Part shown: piece after piece, positions 22,735-28,974 of the stretch
Layout of the letters: each line of letters starts with the position of its first letter
Position numbering within the stretch: position 1 is the stretch's first letter
Assembly (NCBI GenBank): GCA_031425195.1
Contig: JANPIX010000030.1
Coordinates: 1 to 28,974 of the forward strand
Reading direction: 5' to 3'
DNA: 28,974 bases
DNA from: JANPIX01 sp031425195
GTDB lineage: Bacteria > Pseudomonadota > Alphaproteobacteria > Rhodobacterales > Rhodobacteraceae
Made by a program: the position numbers and the translations under genes
The notes under the pieces: model-generated
Database searches by the model: none
Seen by the model: the letters and a program-made list of their open reading frames with translations, nothing else
Told to the model about the DNA's origin: nothing

Positions 22735-23421
22735 ATGCCAACCCTGCCCGGCCCCCCCTCCGTTGACGTGACGCTCCGCCGATCCGCACAGGCGCGCCGG
22801 TTCTCGCTGCGCGTGTCACGGGTGGATGGCCGGGTCACCCTGACCCTCCCCCTGCGCGCCCGCGAGGCCGAGGCGATGGCCTTCCTGACAGCCCAGGAAC
22901 CCTGGCTGCGCCGCACCTTGCAGGCCATGCCCCCTACCAACCACCTCTCCTTCGGTGCCCGGCTTCCAGTCGAAGGTGTCCTCCTCACGCTGCACCCGGC
23001 TGCTGGTCGGTCGGTGCGGGTGGAGGGTGATCTGCTGCTGGTCCCCGGCGATGCGGCGCAGGCCGGGGCGCGGGTCATGGCCTTTCTGAAGGTGCTGGCG
23101 CGCGACAGGCTTGCCGCCGCGTCCGACCGTTATGCGGCGATGGTATCGCGCCCCTATGCCAGCCTGACCTTGCGCGACACACGGTCGCGCTGGGGGTCGT
23201 GTACGACGGATGGGCGGCTGATGTATTCATGGCGGCTTGCCATGGCCCCGCCGCGAGTGCTCGATTACGTGGCGGCGCATGAGGCGGCACATCTGGTAGA
23301 GATGAACCATTCGCCACGCTATTGGGCCATCGTCTCGCAGATCTTTCCCGGCTGGCAGGCACAGCGCCAATGGCTGCGGACGCAAGGCCCGGAACTGCAG
23401 ACCTATCGCTTTGGTGCTTGA
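22735..23421 (+). CDS. YgjP/DUF45-like zinc metallopeptidase
   Basis: From the ATG at 22735 (AAGGGA about 6 nt upstream) the protein has 228 aa. The N-terminal half is a beta-rich region (VTLRRSAQARRFSLRVSR). The C-terminal half has the family core RDTRSRWGSC, then HEAAH at 182-186 and a further H192 in EMNHSPRYW. These are the HExxH zinc ligands and third ligand of the YgjP-like (UTP pyrophosphatase/WLM-type) metallopeptidases. The substrate is unknown. The upstream in-frame extension is antisense to the FYDLN gene and is rejected. The C-terminus has two Trp-rich segments (GWQAQRQWLR) usual for the family. Confidence 0.9.
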   Translation: MPTLPGPPSVDVTLRRSAQARRFSLRVSRVDGRVTLTLPLRAREAEAMAFLTAQEPWLRRTLQAMPPTNHLSFGARLPVEGVLLTLHPAAGRSVRVEGDLLLVPGDAAQAGARVMAFLKVLARDRLAAASDRYAAMVSRPYASLTLRDTRSRWGSCTTDGRLMYSWRLAMAPPRVLDYVAAHEAAHLVEMNHSPRYWAIVSQIFPGWQAQRQWLRTQGPELQTYRFGA

Positions 23422-23453
23422 CGCTTTGACACGCTCGGTGCCTTTCTGGCGGC

Positions 23454-24104
23454 ATGTTGCCCGTAAGCCGCCCCTCTGATCTGACAGCAACGGCGCATGA
23501 ACGCCTGTACCGGACCTTGCGCCAGCAGGTCATGCACGGCGAATTGGCACCGGGTCAGGCGTTGACGTTGCGCGGACTGGGCAAGACCTTTGCCGTATCG
23601 ATGACCCCGGTGCGCGAGGCGGTGCGCCGTCTGGTTGCCGAAGGCGCGTTGACACTGTCATCATCCGGGCGGATCAGCACACCCGAACTGACCGCGGACA
23701 GGATCGAGGAACTCGCCTCGATCCGCGCCTTGCTGGAACCGGAACTGGCCAGCCGCGCCCTGCCCCGCGCGCATTTTGCCCTGATCGACAGGTTGGCCGC
23801 GATCAACGCCGCAAATGCCGAGGCGGTGGCCAAGGGTGATGCCGTGGCCTATGTCCGGACCAATCTGGAATTTCACCGAACCCTGTACCTGCGCGCCCAG
23901 TCGCCCGCGATGCTGGCGATCACCGAGACGGTCTGGCTGCAACTGGGGCCCACCATGCGGGCGCTTTATGCCCGCCTGCGCCGCAACGAACCGCCCCAGC
24001 ACCATCGGCACATTCTGGCTGCCCTGAGGGCCGGCGACGAACCGGGACTGCGCCTTGCCGTGCGGATCGACGTCACACAGGGCCTTCGCCATCTGGCGGG
24101 TTAG
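23454..24104 (+). CDS. GntR-family transcriptional regulator (FCD type)
   Basis: The 216-aa protein has an N-terminal winged helix (about 13-78: LYRTLRQQVMHGELAPGQALTL, then a recognition helix in SMTPVREAVRRLVAEGAL) and a C-terminal all-helical FCD effector domain (about 85-210). Likely metal or ligand residues are in LEFHRTLYL and HHRHILAALRAGD. GntR/FCD proteins usually repress nearby metabolic genes and respond to a small acid or sugar acid. The ATG at 23454 has only a weak GGCGG upstream. A stem-loop follows the stop, then deoD on the same strand 138 nt further on, so it may control deoD and the aldo/keto reductase gene; that is inference. Confidence 0.9.
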   Translation: MLPVSRPSDLTATAHERLYRTLRQQVMHGELAPGQALTLRGLGKTFAVSMTPVREAVRRLVAEGALTLSSSGRISTPELTADRIEELASIRALLEPELASRALPRAHFALIDRLAAINAANAEAVAKGDAVAYVRTNLEFHRTLYLRAQSPAMLAITETVWLQLGPTMRALYARLRRNEPPQHHRHILAALRAGDEPGLRLAVRIDVTQGLRHLAG

Positions 24105-24105
24105 C

Positions 24106-24131
24106 ACCGGTTTTTGATCCCGCCAACCGGT
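24106..24131 (+). other. stem-loop after the GntR gene
   Basis: A perfect 7-bp inverted repeat (24106-24112 with 24125-24131) encloses a 12-nt loop just after the GntR stop. There is no T-tract after it. It may be a weak terminator or an operator. Confidence 0.35.
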
Positions 24132-24199
24132 CTGTCTATCAAAGCCTGCAGGCAGCCCCCTGACGCGCCCAAACGGCTGCCGGGGGGTTTCCCTGACCA

Positions 24200-24228
24200 G
24201 ATTGCCGGACTATCGTCGTCGGGCAATC
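24200..24228 (+). promoter_or_regulatory. inverted repeat just upstream of deoD
   Basis: A perfect 7-bp inverted repeat (GATTGCC at 24200-24206, GGCAATC at 24222-24228) lies 15 nt before the deoD ATG. The position fits an operator or an mRNA hairpin that could affect translation. Binding by the neighbouring GntR protein is only a guess. Confidence 0.3.
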
Positions 24229-24242
24229 AGAGCGAGGCCAAG

Positions 24243-24968
24243 ATGACATTCCATATCGGTGCAAAACCGGGCGAGATCGCCGAAACGGTTCTGCTGCCCG
24301 GCGATCCGTACCGCGCCCGCTGGGCCGCGCAGACGTTCCTGAAGGATGCTGTGCTGGTGAACGAAACGCGCGGGATGCTGGGCTTTACCGGCACCTGGCA
24401 TGGCCACCGTGTCACGATTCAGGGGTCGGGCATGGGGATGCCGTCGATGTCGATCTATGCCAACGAACTGATCCGCGATTACGGCGCGCAGACCCTGATC
24501 CGGATCGGATCGGCAGGCGCGCTGCAACCCCACATCAAGGTGCGTGACGTGGTTCTGGCGCAGGCCGTTTCCACCTGTGGGTCGCCATCTCGCAGCATCT
24601 TTCGCGAACTGAACTTTGCCCCCATCGCCGACTTTGCGCTGTTGTCAGCGGCCTTTGCTGCCGGGCGAGGCAAAGGGGTGGGGGTGCATGTAGGCGGGAT
24701 CTATTCGTCGGACACGTTTTATGACGAACGCGACGACCTTTCAAAAGAACTCCAGCGCCACGGGACGCTGTGTGTGGAGATGGAGGCGGCCGAGCTTTAT
24801 ACCCTTGCCGCCCGCTATGGCCGACGGGCGTTGGCGGTGCTGACGATCAGCGATCACATCCTGACAGGCGAAGCACTGCCCGCCGAGGATCGGGAACGCA
24901 GCTTTGGCGATATGGTCGATATCGCGCTGACGGCCGCCTTTGCCGGCGGTGCCCTGAATGCCGCTTGA
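24243..24968 (+). CDS. deoD: purine nucleoside phosphorylase, DeoD type
   Basis: This is the hexameric high-molecular-mass purine nucleoside phosphorylase, which splits purine (deoxy)nucleosides with phosphate into base and (deoxy)ribose 1-phosphate in nucleoside salvage. It has 241 aa, close to E. coli DeoD (239). Landmarks are MTFHIGAKPGEIAETVLLPGD, GDPYRA, GSGMGMPS, RIGSAGAL (phosphate site), VEMEAAELY (nucleoside site) and ISDHILTGE, where D204 occupies the same position as the catalytic Asp of E. coli. The ATG at 24243 has GAGG about 6 nt upstream. The next gene starts 54 nt after the stop, so they may be cotranscribed. Confidence 0.96.
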   Translation: MTFHIGAKPGEIAETVLLPGDPYRARWAAQTFLKDAVLVNETRGMLGFTGTWHGHRVTIQGSGMGMPSMSIYANELIRDYGAQTLIRIGSAGALQPHIKVRDVVLAQAVSTCGSPSRSIFRELNFAPIADFALLSAAFAAGRGKGVGVHVGGIYSSDTFYDERDDLSKELQRHGTLCVEMEAAELYTLAARYGRRALAVLTISDHILTGEALPAEDRERSFGDMVDIALTAAFAGGALNAA

Positions 24969-25022
24969 CCAAAGCGATTCGTGGGTGTGGATTGCCCGCC
25001 CCCGAACGCAAAGGATGGCAGG

Positions 25023-26006
25023 ATGAAGAAACGTCAGCTTGGAACAGATGGACCCGCGGTTTCGGCTGTGGGCTTTGGTGCATTGTCCTTTGGCGGCATC
25101 TTCGGGCCGACGGATACTGCCACCAGCCTGCGCTGTCTGGATGCGGCTTGGGATCAGGGCATCACCCTTTTCGACACGGCCAACATCTATGGCATGGGCA
25201 TATCCGAAACCATCATCGGCGAATGGATGCGAACACGCGGCCACCGCCCGGTTCTGGCCACAAAGGCGGCCTTTGTGTCCGGCCCGCCGCGCCGCATCGA
25301 CAATTCCGACGCGCATTTCCGCACCGAACTGGAAGGGTCATTGCGCCGTCTTGGGGTCGATCACGTCGACCTGTATTATGCCCACCGCCGCGACCCGGAC
25401 TGCCCGCCCGAAGATCTTGCCGCGACGATGGCGCGGCTGGCGGAGGAGGGGAAGATTGGCGGATATGGCCTGTCCGAAGTGTCACCGGGGACATTGCGGC
25501 GGGCGCATGCCGTGCATACGGTGCGCGCTGTGCAGAACGAATACTCGCTTTGGACGCGGCTTCCTGACCTTGGCATGATCGCGGCCTGCGCCAGCCTTGG
25601 TGTTGCATTTGTGGCCTTTTCGCCGTTGGCGCGCGGCGCGTTGGGGCGAACGGCGCTTGACGTGGGCACGTTGCTTCCGGGGGATTTCCGTCTTTCCATC
25701 CCGCGGTTTCAGGGGCGGGACTGGGAACTGAACCAGGCGCCCCTTGCCGCCTTTCGCGCGTTTGCGGCGTCACGCGGCGTGTCGGCGGCAGCACTTGCCT
25801 TGGCCTGGGTATTGGCGCAGGGCGATCATGTGATCCCCATTCCGGGCACCCGCACCGCCGACCAACTTGGTGATTGGGCGGGGGCCGATGCCATCAGCCT
25901 TACCGCCGACGACTTTGCCGAGATTGATCGTATCCTGCCCTGCGGCTGGGCCTATGGCGATCGATACAATATGGATCAGGCCATGACGGTGGAGCGGTAC
26001 TGTTAA
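25023..26006 (+). CDS. aldo/keto reductase
   Basis: From the ATG at 25023 the protein has 327 aa. The tetrad expected for aldo/keto reductases is visible: D51 and Y56 (DTANIYG), K81 (LATKAAF) and H121 (YYAHRRD). The NADPH-binding C-terminal part includes FVAFSPLARGALG and IPIPGTRTADQL. It resembles the YajO/YdbC-type (AKR11/13-like) bacterial enzymes that act on aldehydes. The start is preceded by AAGGA; a GTG at 24981 is in frame but lacks the family N-terminus (KKRQLGTDGPAVSAVGFG). The substrate is unknown, and its link to nucleoside salvage with deoD is not established. Confidence 0.92.
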   Translation: MKKRQLGTDGPAVSAVGFGALSFGGIFGPTDTATSLRCLDAAWDQGITLFDTANIYGMGISETIIGEWMRTRGHRPVLATKAAFVSGPPRRIDNSDAHFRTELEGSLRRLGVDHVDLYYAHRRDPDCPPEDLAATMARLAEEGKIGGYGLSEVSPGTLRRAHAVHTVRAVQNEYSLWTRLPDLGMIAACASLGVAFVAFSPLARGALGRTALDVGTLLPGDFRLSIPRFQGRDWELNQAPLAAFRAFAASRGVSAAALALAWVLAQGDHVIPIPGTRTADQLGDWAGADAISLTADDFAEIDRILPCGWAYGDRYNMDQAMTVERYC

Positions 26007-26260
26007 GGGGTGCGGCCGACTTGCGGCATTGCGGGATGCGCATGGGTGCCCGATGCGGACTGGCCTTGAATGCAATTGGCTGCAGCCATTTCGACTGCAG
26101 CCAATTCAGCGCGATCCCGAAAGGTCCGGAATTAGCCTTTGATGCTTTGTTCGATGTCTTTCAGTTGCAACCGGGCGCGGCCGAGGTTTGCGGCTTTGTG
26201 GTCAAGTGCCACATAGACTCGTTGTGTTATTTTAGATTTGAAGATTTGCCCGGACGGCGG
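26007..26260. other. A+T-rich spacer with two stem-loops
   Basis: This 254-nt spacer separates the aldo/keto reductase stop from the acyltransferase stop on the other strand. It holds a perfect 12-bp inverted repeat (26074-26085 with 26095-26106, 9-nt loop) and the left arm of a 9-bp inverted repeat that overlaps the acyltransferase end (26240-26248 with 26262-26270). Neither is followed by a T-tract. A very short minus-strand frame (26132-26212) is listed separately. I see no other gene. Confidence 0.5.
26132..26212 (-). CDS. possible 26-aa protein or gene remnant
   Basis: A minus-strand frame from GTG at 26212 encodes 26 residues with a coherent amphipathic helical pattern (NLGRARLQLKDIEQSIKG) and codon usage like that of the neighbouring genes. 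The open frame extends a further 18 codons upstream without ATG, so it could also be the broken end of a former gene. No good ribosome binding site is visible. Support is weak. Confidence 0.25.
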   Translation of the reverse strand: MALDHKAANLGRARLQLKDIEQSIKG

Positions 26261-27670
26261 TCAAATCTTCACATGATGTTGATCGGCATCAAGAATTGAT
26301 ACCGGAGCCTGCATGGGGACATCCCGTGACTCAATCGCCTGACGGGTGCTGGCTGAATAGTAACTTGCCAAGGCAACCTTTCCGGGTGCGACACGAATCG
26401 CACCGTTATCTTCGGTCAGAATGCCACGCAGATGCAGCAACCTTATTCCGGCTGACACCAGACCCTGCCGCCTTGCAGGTTCAATCAGATGCGGGTCGGG
26501 CAGACGGTTTAACAATCCGTCAACATGCATAGCCACTTCGGATGCAGTCATTGCCCCGTCTGCGACGGCGGCCGCCACCAAGGGCACTCCAACGGGCGGA
26601 ATACTGGCGATCATTCGTTTTGTCAGTTCGGCGCCCAGTTGCGTGACCGACCAATCTGCGCGGGTCATGTACGACCGCAGCGACAACGGCGCGCCAAAGC
26701 CCACCGACGCGACACCGAACCCCGGAAACCGCCGCCGCAGCACGCGCCACAAGGTGCGCGCCAGAAAACCCAGAACGCTGACAGGGGTGTAACTGAACAT
26801 CCCATCACCCCGCTTTGCCGTTTCGGTCAACACTCGGTCTTCCAGCACCCGGTCATAGGCGATGCCCACAGGAACAAAGACGACATCGCGTGCGCCCTCA
26901 TTCATGCCGCCCACGAGATAGCCAAGCAGACCAAGCTTTGCTGCACCGACCCGTCCGTCAAGGCTTAGCCCGCCTTCCGGGAACATTGCCTGCGTCGTGC
27001 CATCGGCTGCCGTGATCTGCACATAACGGGCCAGAACGCGCCGATACAAAGTGTTGCGCGATCCGCGGCGGATGAAATACGCCCCCATCGCCCGAAACAG
27101 CCACGACAGCGGCCAGATCCGCGCCCATTCCCCCACCGCAAAGGAAATCGCCGATTGCCCCGCGATCAGCCAGGTGATCAGCACGTAATCCATGTTGCTG
27201 CGATGGTTCATCACGAACACGACTGTGGCATTCGGATCGACACCATCCAGCGCCGAATCCAGATTTCCAACCTCGACCCGGTAGAATATCTTGCTGATCC
27301 AGCGCGCCGCCCGCGTGGCAAAGCCGAAATAGACAAGCGCGGAAAACCCCGGCGCAATCTCGCGGGCATAGCGCCGTGCTTCTTGCCAGGCCACGCTTTC
27401 CGGAACGCCGGTGTCACGGGCGTGATCGACCACGGCTTGCATCACTGCCGGATCATGCGACAGTCGAACGATCATGTCGTTGCGCCCCAGCAGGCGAAAC
27501 GGGTGAATTGGCCGTTTCAACCGGGTGTTCAGGCGGGCAACCAACCGTTCCATCCGCCGCCGCAAGAACCAGCGGACAGATGGAACAAGAATGCGGTCAA
27601 GGGCTGCGATGGCGGCCAGAACCGCCACCAAAAGCATCACCCAAACTGGCACATCCACGGTTGTTGTCAT
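26261..27670 (-). CDS. PlsB-like glycerol-phosphate acyltransferase
   Basis: The 469-aa protein has an N-terminal membrane helix (8-28) and an acyltransferase core. The catalytic HX4D motif is H156-RSNM-D161, the FPEG substrate motif is at 230-233, and GKLG-like and VPVGIAYDR motifs follow. These fit the glycerol-3-phosphate/lysophosphatidate acyltransferase superfamily, closest in style to PlsB-like enzymes, which acylate glycerol 3-phosphate in phospholipid synthesis at the inner membrane. The C-terminal 130 residues are helical and without a recognised domain. The start at 27670 has no clear ribosome binding site; a tandem 10-bp direct repeat lies just upstream. The exact acyl acceptor cannot be settled from the sequence. 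Confidence 0.9.
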   Translation of the reverse strand: MTTTVDVPVWVMLLVAVLAAIAALDRILVPSVRWFLRRRMERLVARLNTRLKRPIHPFRLLGRNDMIVRLSHDPAVMQAVVDHARDTGVPESVAWQEARRYAREIAPGFSALVYFGFATRAARWISKIFYRVEVGNLDSALDGVDPNATVVFVMNHRSNMDYVLITWLIAGQSAISFAVGEWARIWPLSWLFRAMGAYFIRRGSRNTLYRRVLARYVQITAADGTTQAMFPEGGLSLDGRVGAAKLGLLGYLVGGMNEGARDVVFVPVGIAYDRVLEDRVLTETAKRGDGMFSYTPVSVLGFLARTLWRVLRRRFPGFGVASVGFGAPLSLRSYMTRADWSVTQLGAELTKRMIASIPPVGVPLVAAAVADGAMTASEVAMHVDGLLNRLPDPHLIEPARRQGLVSAGIRLLHLRGILTEDNGAIRVAPGKVALASYYSASTRQAIESRDVPMQAPVSILDADQHHVKI

Positions 27671-27680
27671 GGTGCAAGGC

Positions 27681-27710
27681 GTAAAGCCTTTCGGCGGGCT
27701 GTAAAGCCTT
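27681..27710 (-). promoter_or_regulatory. tandem 10-bp direct repeat upstream of the acyltransferase
   Basis: GTAAAGCCTT occurs at 27681-27690 and again at 27701-27710, exactly 20 bp apart (about two helical turns). It lies 11 to 40 nt before the acyltransferase ATG on the minus strand, a place where a dimeric repressor could block transcription or translation. The first copy also forms a small hairpin with AAGGC at 27676-27680. Confidence 0.35.
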
Positions 27711-27722
27711 GATCGGATGCAA

Positions 27723-28043
27723 TCAGTTGTAGGTGAAGGTGCCGATTTCGCAGACGTTCACCTGTTCGCGGATAAGCTCGTCGCCATCTTCGAACACCGC
27801 CTTGAAGTCGAACACGCAGTAACCCGTTGCATCGTCAAAATTGATCGACACCTGGCTTCCCGATGGAAGCACATCTTCGCCCAGAATGTCTTCCTGCCAG
27901 GTCTTTTCGCCTTTGTTCGAGCCATAGAAATTCGTCATCGTAAAGCCGGTGTTGTTCACGATCGTGACGCTGCGGTTTTCAGCCCAGGCCGGGGTGGACA
28001 GGCCAAGAACGGCAATAAGCCCGAACGCGCGAAAGATTGTCAT
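27723..28043 (-). CDS. secreted 106-aa protein with two cysteines
   Basis: The protein has a clear Sec signal peptide (residues 1-21, cleavage after AWA), leaving about 85 mature residues. The mature part is beta-rich: VTIVNNTGFTMTNFYGS, QVSINFDDATGYCVFDFKAVFEDG and a C-terminal VNVCEIGTFTYN. Cysteines C76 and C98 are well placed for a disulfide. Similar small periplasmic proteins of unknown function occur in Rhodobacterales, as I recall; I know of no assigned activity. The ATG at 28043 has AAGGG about 8 nt upstream. The gene is on the same strand as the acyltransferase, 52 nt upstream of it, so they may form an operon. Confidence 0.85.
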   Translation of the reverse strand: MTIFRAFGLIAVLGLSTPAWAENRSVTIVNNTGFTMTNFYGSNKGEKTWQEDILGEDVLPSGSQVSINFDDATGYCVFDFKAVFEDGDELIREQVNVCEIGTFTYN

Positions 28044-28173
28044 GTGTTTTCCCTTGTTTATTGTTGAACGCAGTGCCTGCCATAACGGTCAGCCCCCTTG
28101 CGCGCGCCAAAGACGATGCAGCTGTGGCAGAAGAATGGCGCCGCAGCGCAGCCTTTGACAAAGACATATTGTG

Positions 28174-28192
28174 TCGTTTAATATTAATACGA
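28174..28192 (+). promoter_or_regulatory. AT-rich near-palindrome upstream of meaA
   Basis: A perfect 10-bp palindrome TTAATATTAA (28178-28187) is flanked by TCGT and, after one extra base, ACGA. It stands out as strongly A+T-rich in a high-GC window and lies 29 nt before the mutase ATG. A regulator binding site or a promoter core are both possible. Confidence 0.4.
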
Positions 28193-28220
28193 TAAAATAA
28201 TCTTGCGCAACGGATTACAG

Positions 28221-28974
28221 ATGAGCGAAACACGGGACCCCCCTTGGCTGTTTCGAACCTATGCCGGTCATTCGACGGCTGCGGCGTCAAACGCGCTTTA
28301 CCGCGGCAACCTGTCACGGGGGCAAACCGGGCTTTCTGTTGCCTTCGATCTGCCGACCCAGACGGGTTATGACAGTGATCACCCACTGGCGCGGGGCGAG
28401 GTGGGAAAGGTCGGCGTGCCGATCAGCCATCTGGGCGACATGCGAACCTTGTTCGATGGCATTCCCCTTGGCCAGATGAACACCTCCATGACGATCAACG
28501 CCGTCGCGGCGTGGATGCTCGGGCTCTACACGGCCAACGCCGAGCGCCAGGGCGTCAAGTCCCAGCTGCTCCGGGGCACCACCCAGAACGACATCGTCAA
28601 GGAGTACCTGAGCCGCGGGACCTACATCTACCCGCCGCTCCCCTCCCGCCGGCTGATCGTCGACATGTTCGCGTTCTGCCAGGAGTGGATCCCGTTCTGG
28701 AACCCCATGAACGTGTGCAGCTACCACCTGCAGGAAGCCGGCGCGACCCCGGTCCAGGAGATCGCCTACTCGCTGGCCACGGCCATCGGCGTGCTCGACG
28801 CGGTCAAGGAGTCGGGCCAGGTCGCCGAGGACCGCTTCCCGGCCGTGTTCGCGTCGATCAGCTTCTTCGTGAACAGCGGCATCCGCTTCGTCGAGGAGAC
28901 GGCGAAGATGCGGGCCTTCACGAAGCTGTGGGACCGCATCGGCCTCGAGCGGTACGGCGTCACCGACCCCAAGG
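28221..28974 (+). CDS. meaA: ethylmalonyl-CoA/methylmalonyl-CoA mutase-type protein (MeaA), partial
   Basis: The gene starts at 28221 and is cut by the window edge after 251 codons. It encodes the N-terminal catalytic barrel of a B12-dependent acyl-CoA mutase: RTYAGHSTAAASNALY, GQTGLSVAFDLPTQTGYD, SHLGDM, MNTSMTIN, GTTQNDIVKEYLSRGTY and SYHLQEAGATP. The short N-terminus and YAGHSTA motif fit MeaA (ethylmalonyl-CoA mutase, used in the ethylmalonyl-CoA pathway of acetate assimilation) rather than the larger MutA/MutB. Codon use changes sharply at about codon 85: before it, 56 of 84 codons end in G or C; after it, all but one of 167 do. The frame stays open across the change. Only a weak GGA ribosome binding site precedes the ATG. 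Confidence 0.88.
   Translation, partial: MSETRDPPWLFRTYAGHSTAAASNALYRGNLSRGQTGLSVAFDLPTQTGYDSDHPLARGEVGKVGVPISHLGDMRTLFDGIPLGQMNTSMTINAVAAWMLGLYTANAERQGVKSQLLRGTTQNDIVKEYLSRGTYIYPPLPSRRLIVDMFAFCQEWIPFWNPMNVCSYHLQEAGATPVQEIAYSLATAIGVLDAVKESGQVAEDRFPAVFASISFFVNSGIRFVEETAKMRAFTKLWDRIGLERYGVTDPK

Overview
The window looks like a high-GC alphaproteobacterium of the Rhodobacterales (Roseobacter/Rhodobacter type). This rests on the sucA-sucB-lpd order with a MAPEG gene inserted, NepR and EcfG-type stress regulators, a FYDLN-acid (TIGR02300) protein, and an ethylmalonyl-CoA mutase-type gene at the right end. No database search was possible; all family calls come from reading motifs.

Region 1 (1-6762) is central metabolism. 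sucA and sucB encode E1 and E2 of 2-oxoglutarate dehydrogenase. Two small membrane-protein genes follow (a two-helix orphan and a MAPEG protein), then lpd (E3). The lpd leader contains two hairpins that cannot both form.

Region 2 (about 6.8-21.96 kb) reads as one general-stress-response island. It holds an EcfG-like ECF sigma factor, a NepR-like anti-sigma factor, and a response regulator whose C-terminal part aligns without gaps to region 2 of the neighbouring sigma factor. That is the reverse of the canonical PhyR order. Fourteen sites matching GGAAC-N16/17-(C/G/T/A)GTT sit just upstream of nearly every gene or operon here. The targets are small orphan proteins (proline-rich 60 aa, 55 aa), a PRC-barrel protein, a DUF892 ferritin-like protein, a 24-aa membrane peptide coupled to a larger membrane protein, the sigma factor, the regulator, a glycosyltransferase, a glycosyltransferase/glycoside hydrolase fusion, Ku-LigD (non-homologous end joining), a YflT-like stress protein with a second Ku, topoisomerase IB, a single-helix membrane protein and a short-chain dehydrogenase. 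The apparent logic is a stress sigma factor controlling DNA repair, DNA topology, envelope and redox functions, with nepR as the one gene lacking a visible EcfG-type promoter.

Region 3 (22.0-28.97 kb) is mixed housekeeping: tRNA-Ala(GGC) with a strong terminator and a phased five-fold ATAC repeat beyond it, a FYDLN-acid protein, a YgjP-like zinc peptidase, a GntR/FCD regulator, deoD, an aldo/keto reductase, a PlsB-like acyltransferase, a secreted 106-aa protein, and the start of a MeaA-type mutase that runs off the window. Inside that mutase, codon usage changes abruptly near 28473 (GC3 about 67% before, about 99% after). This suggests a chimeric join or intragenic recombination.
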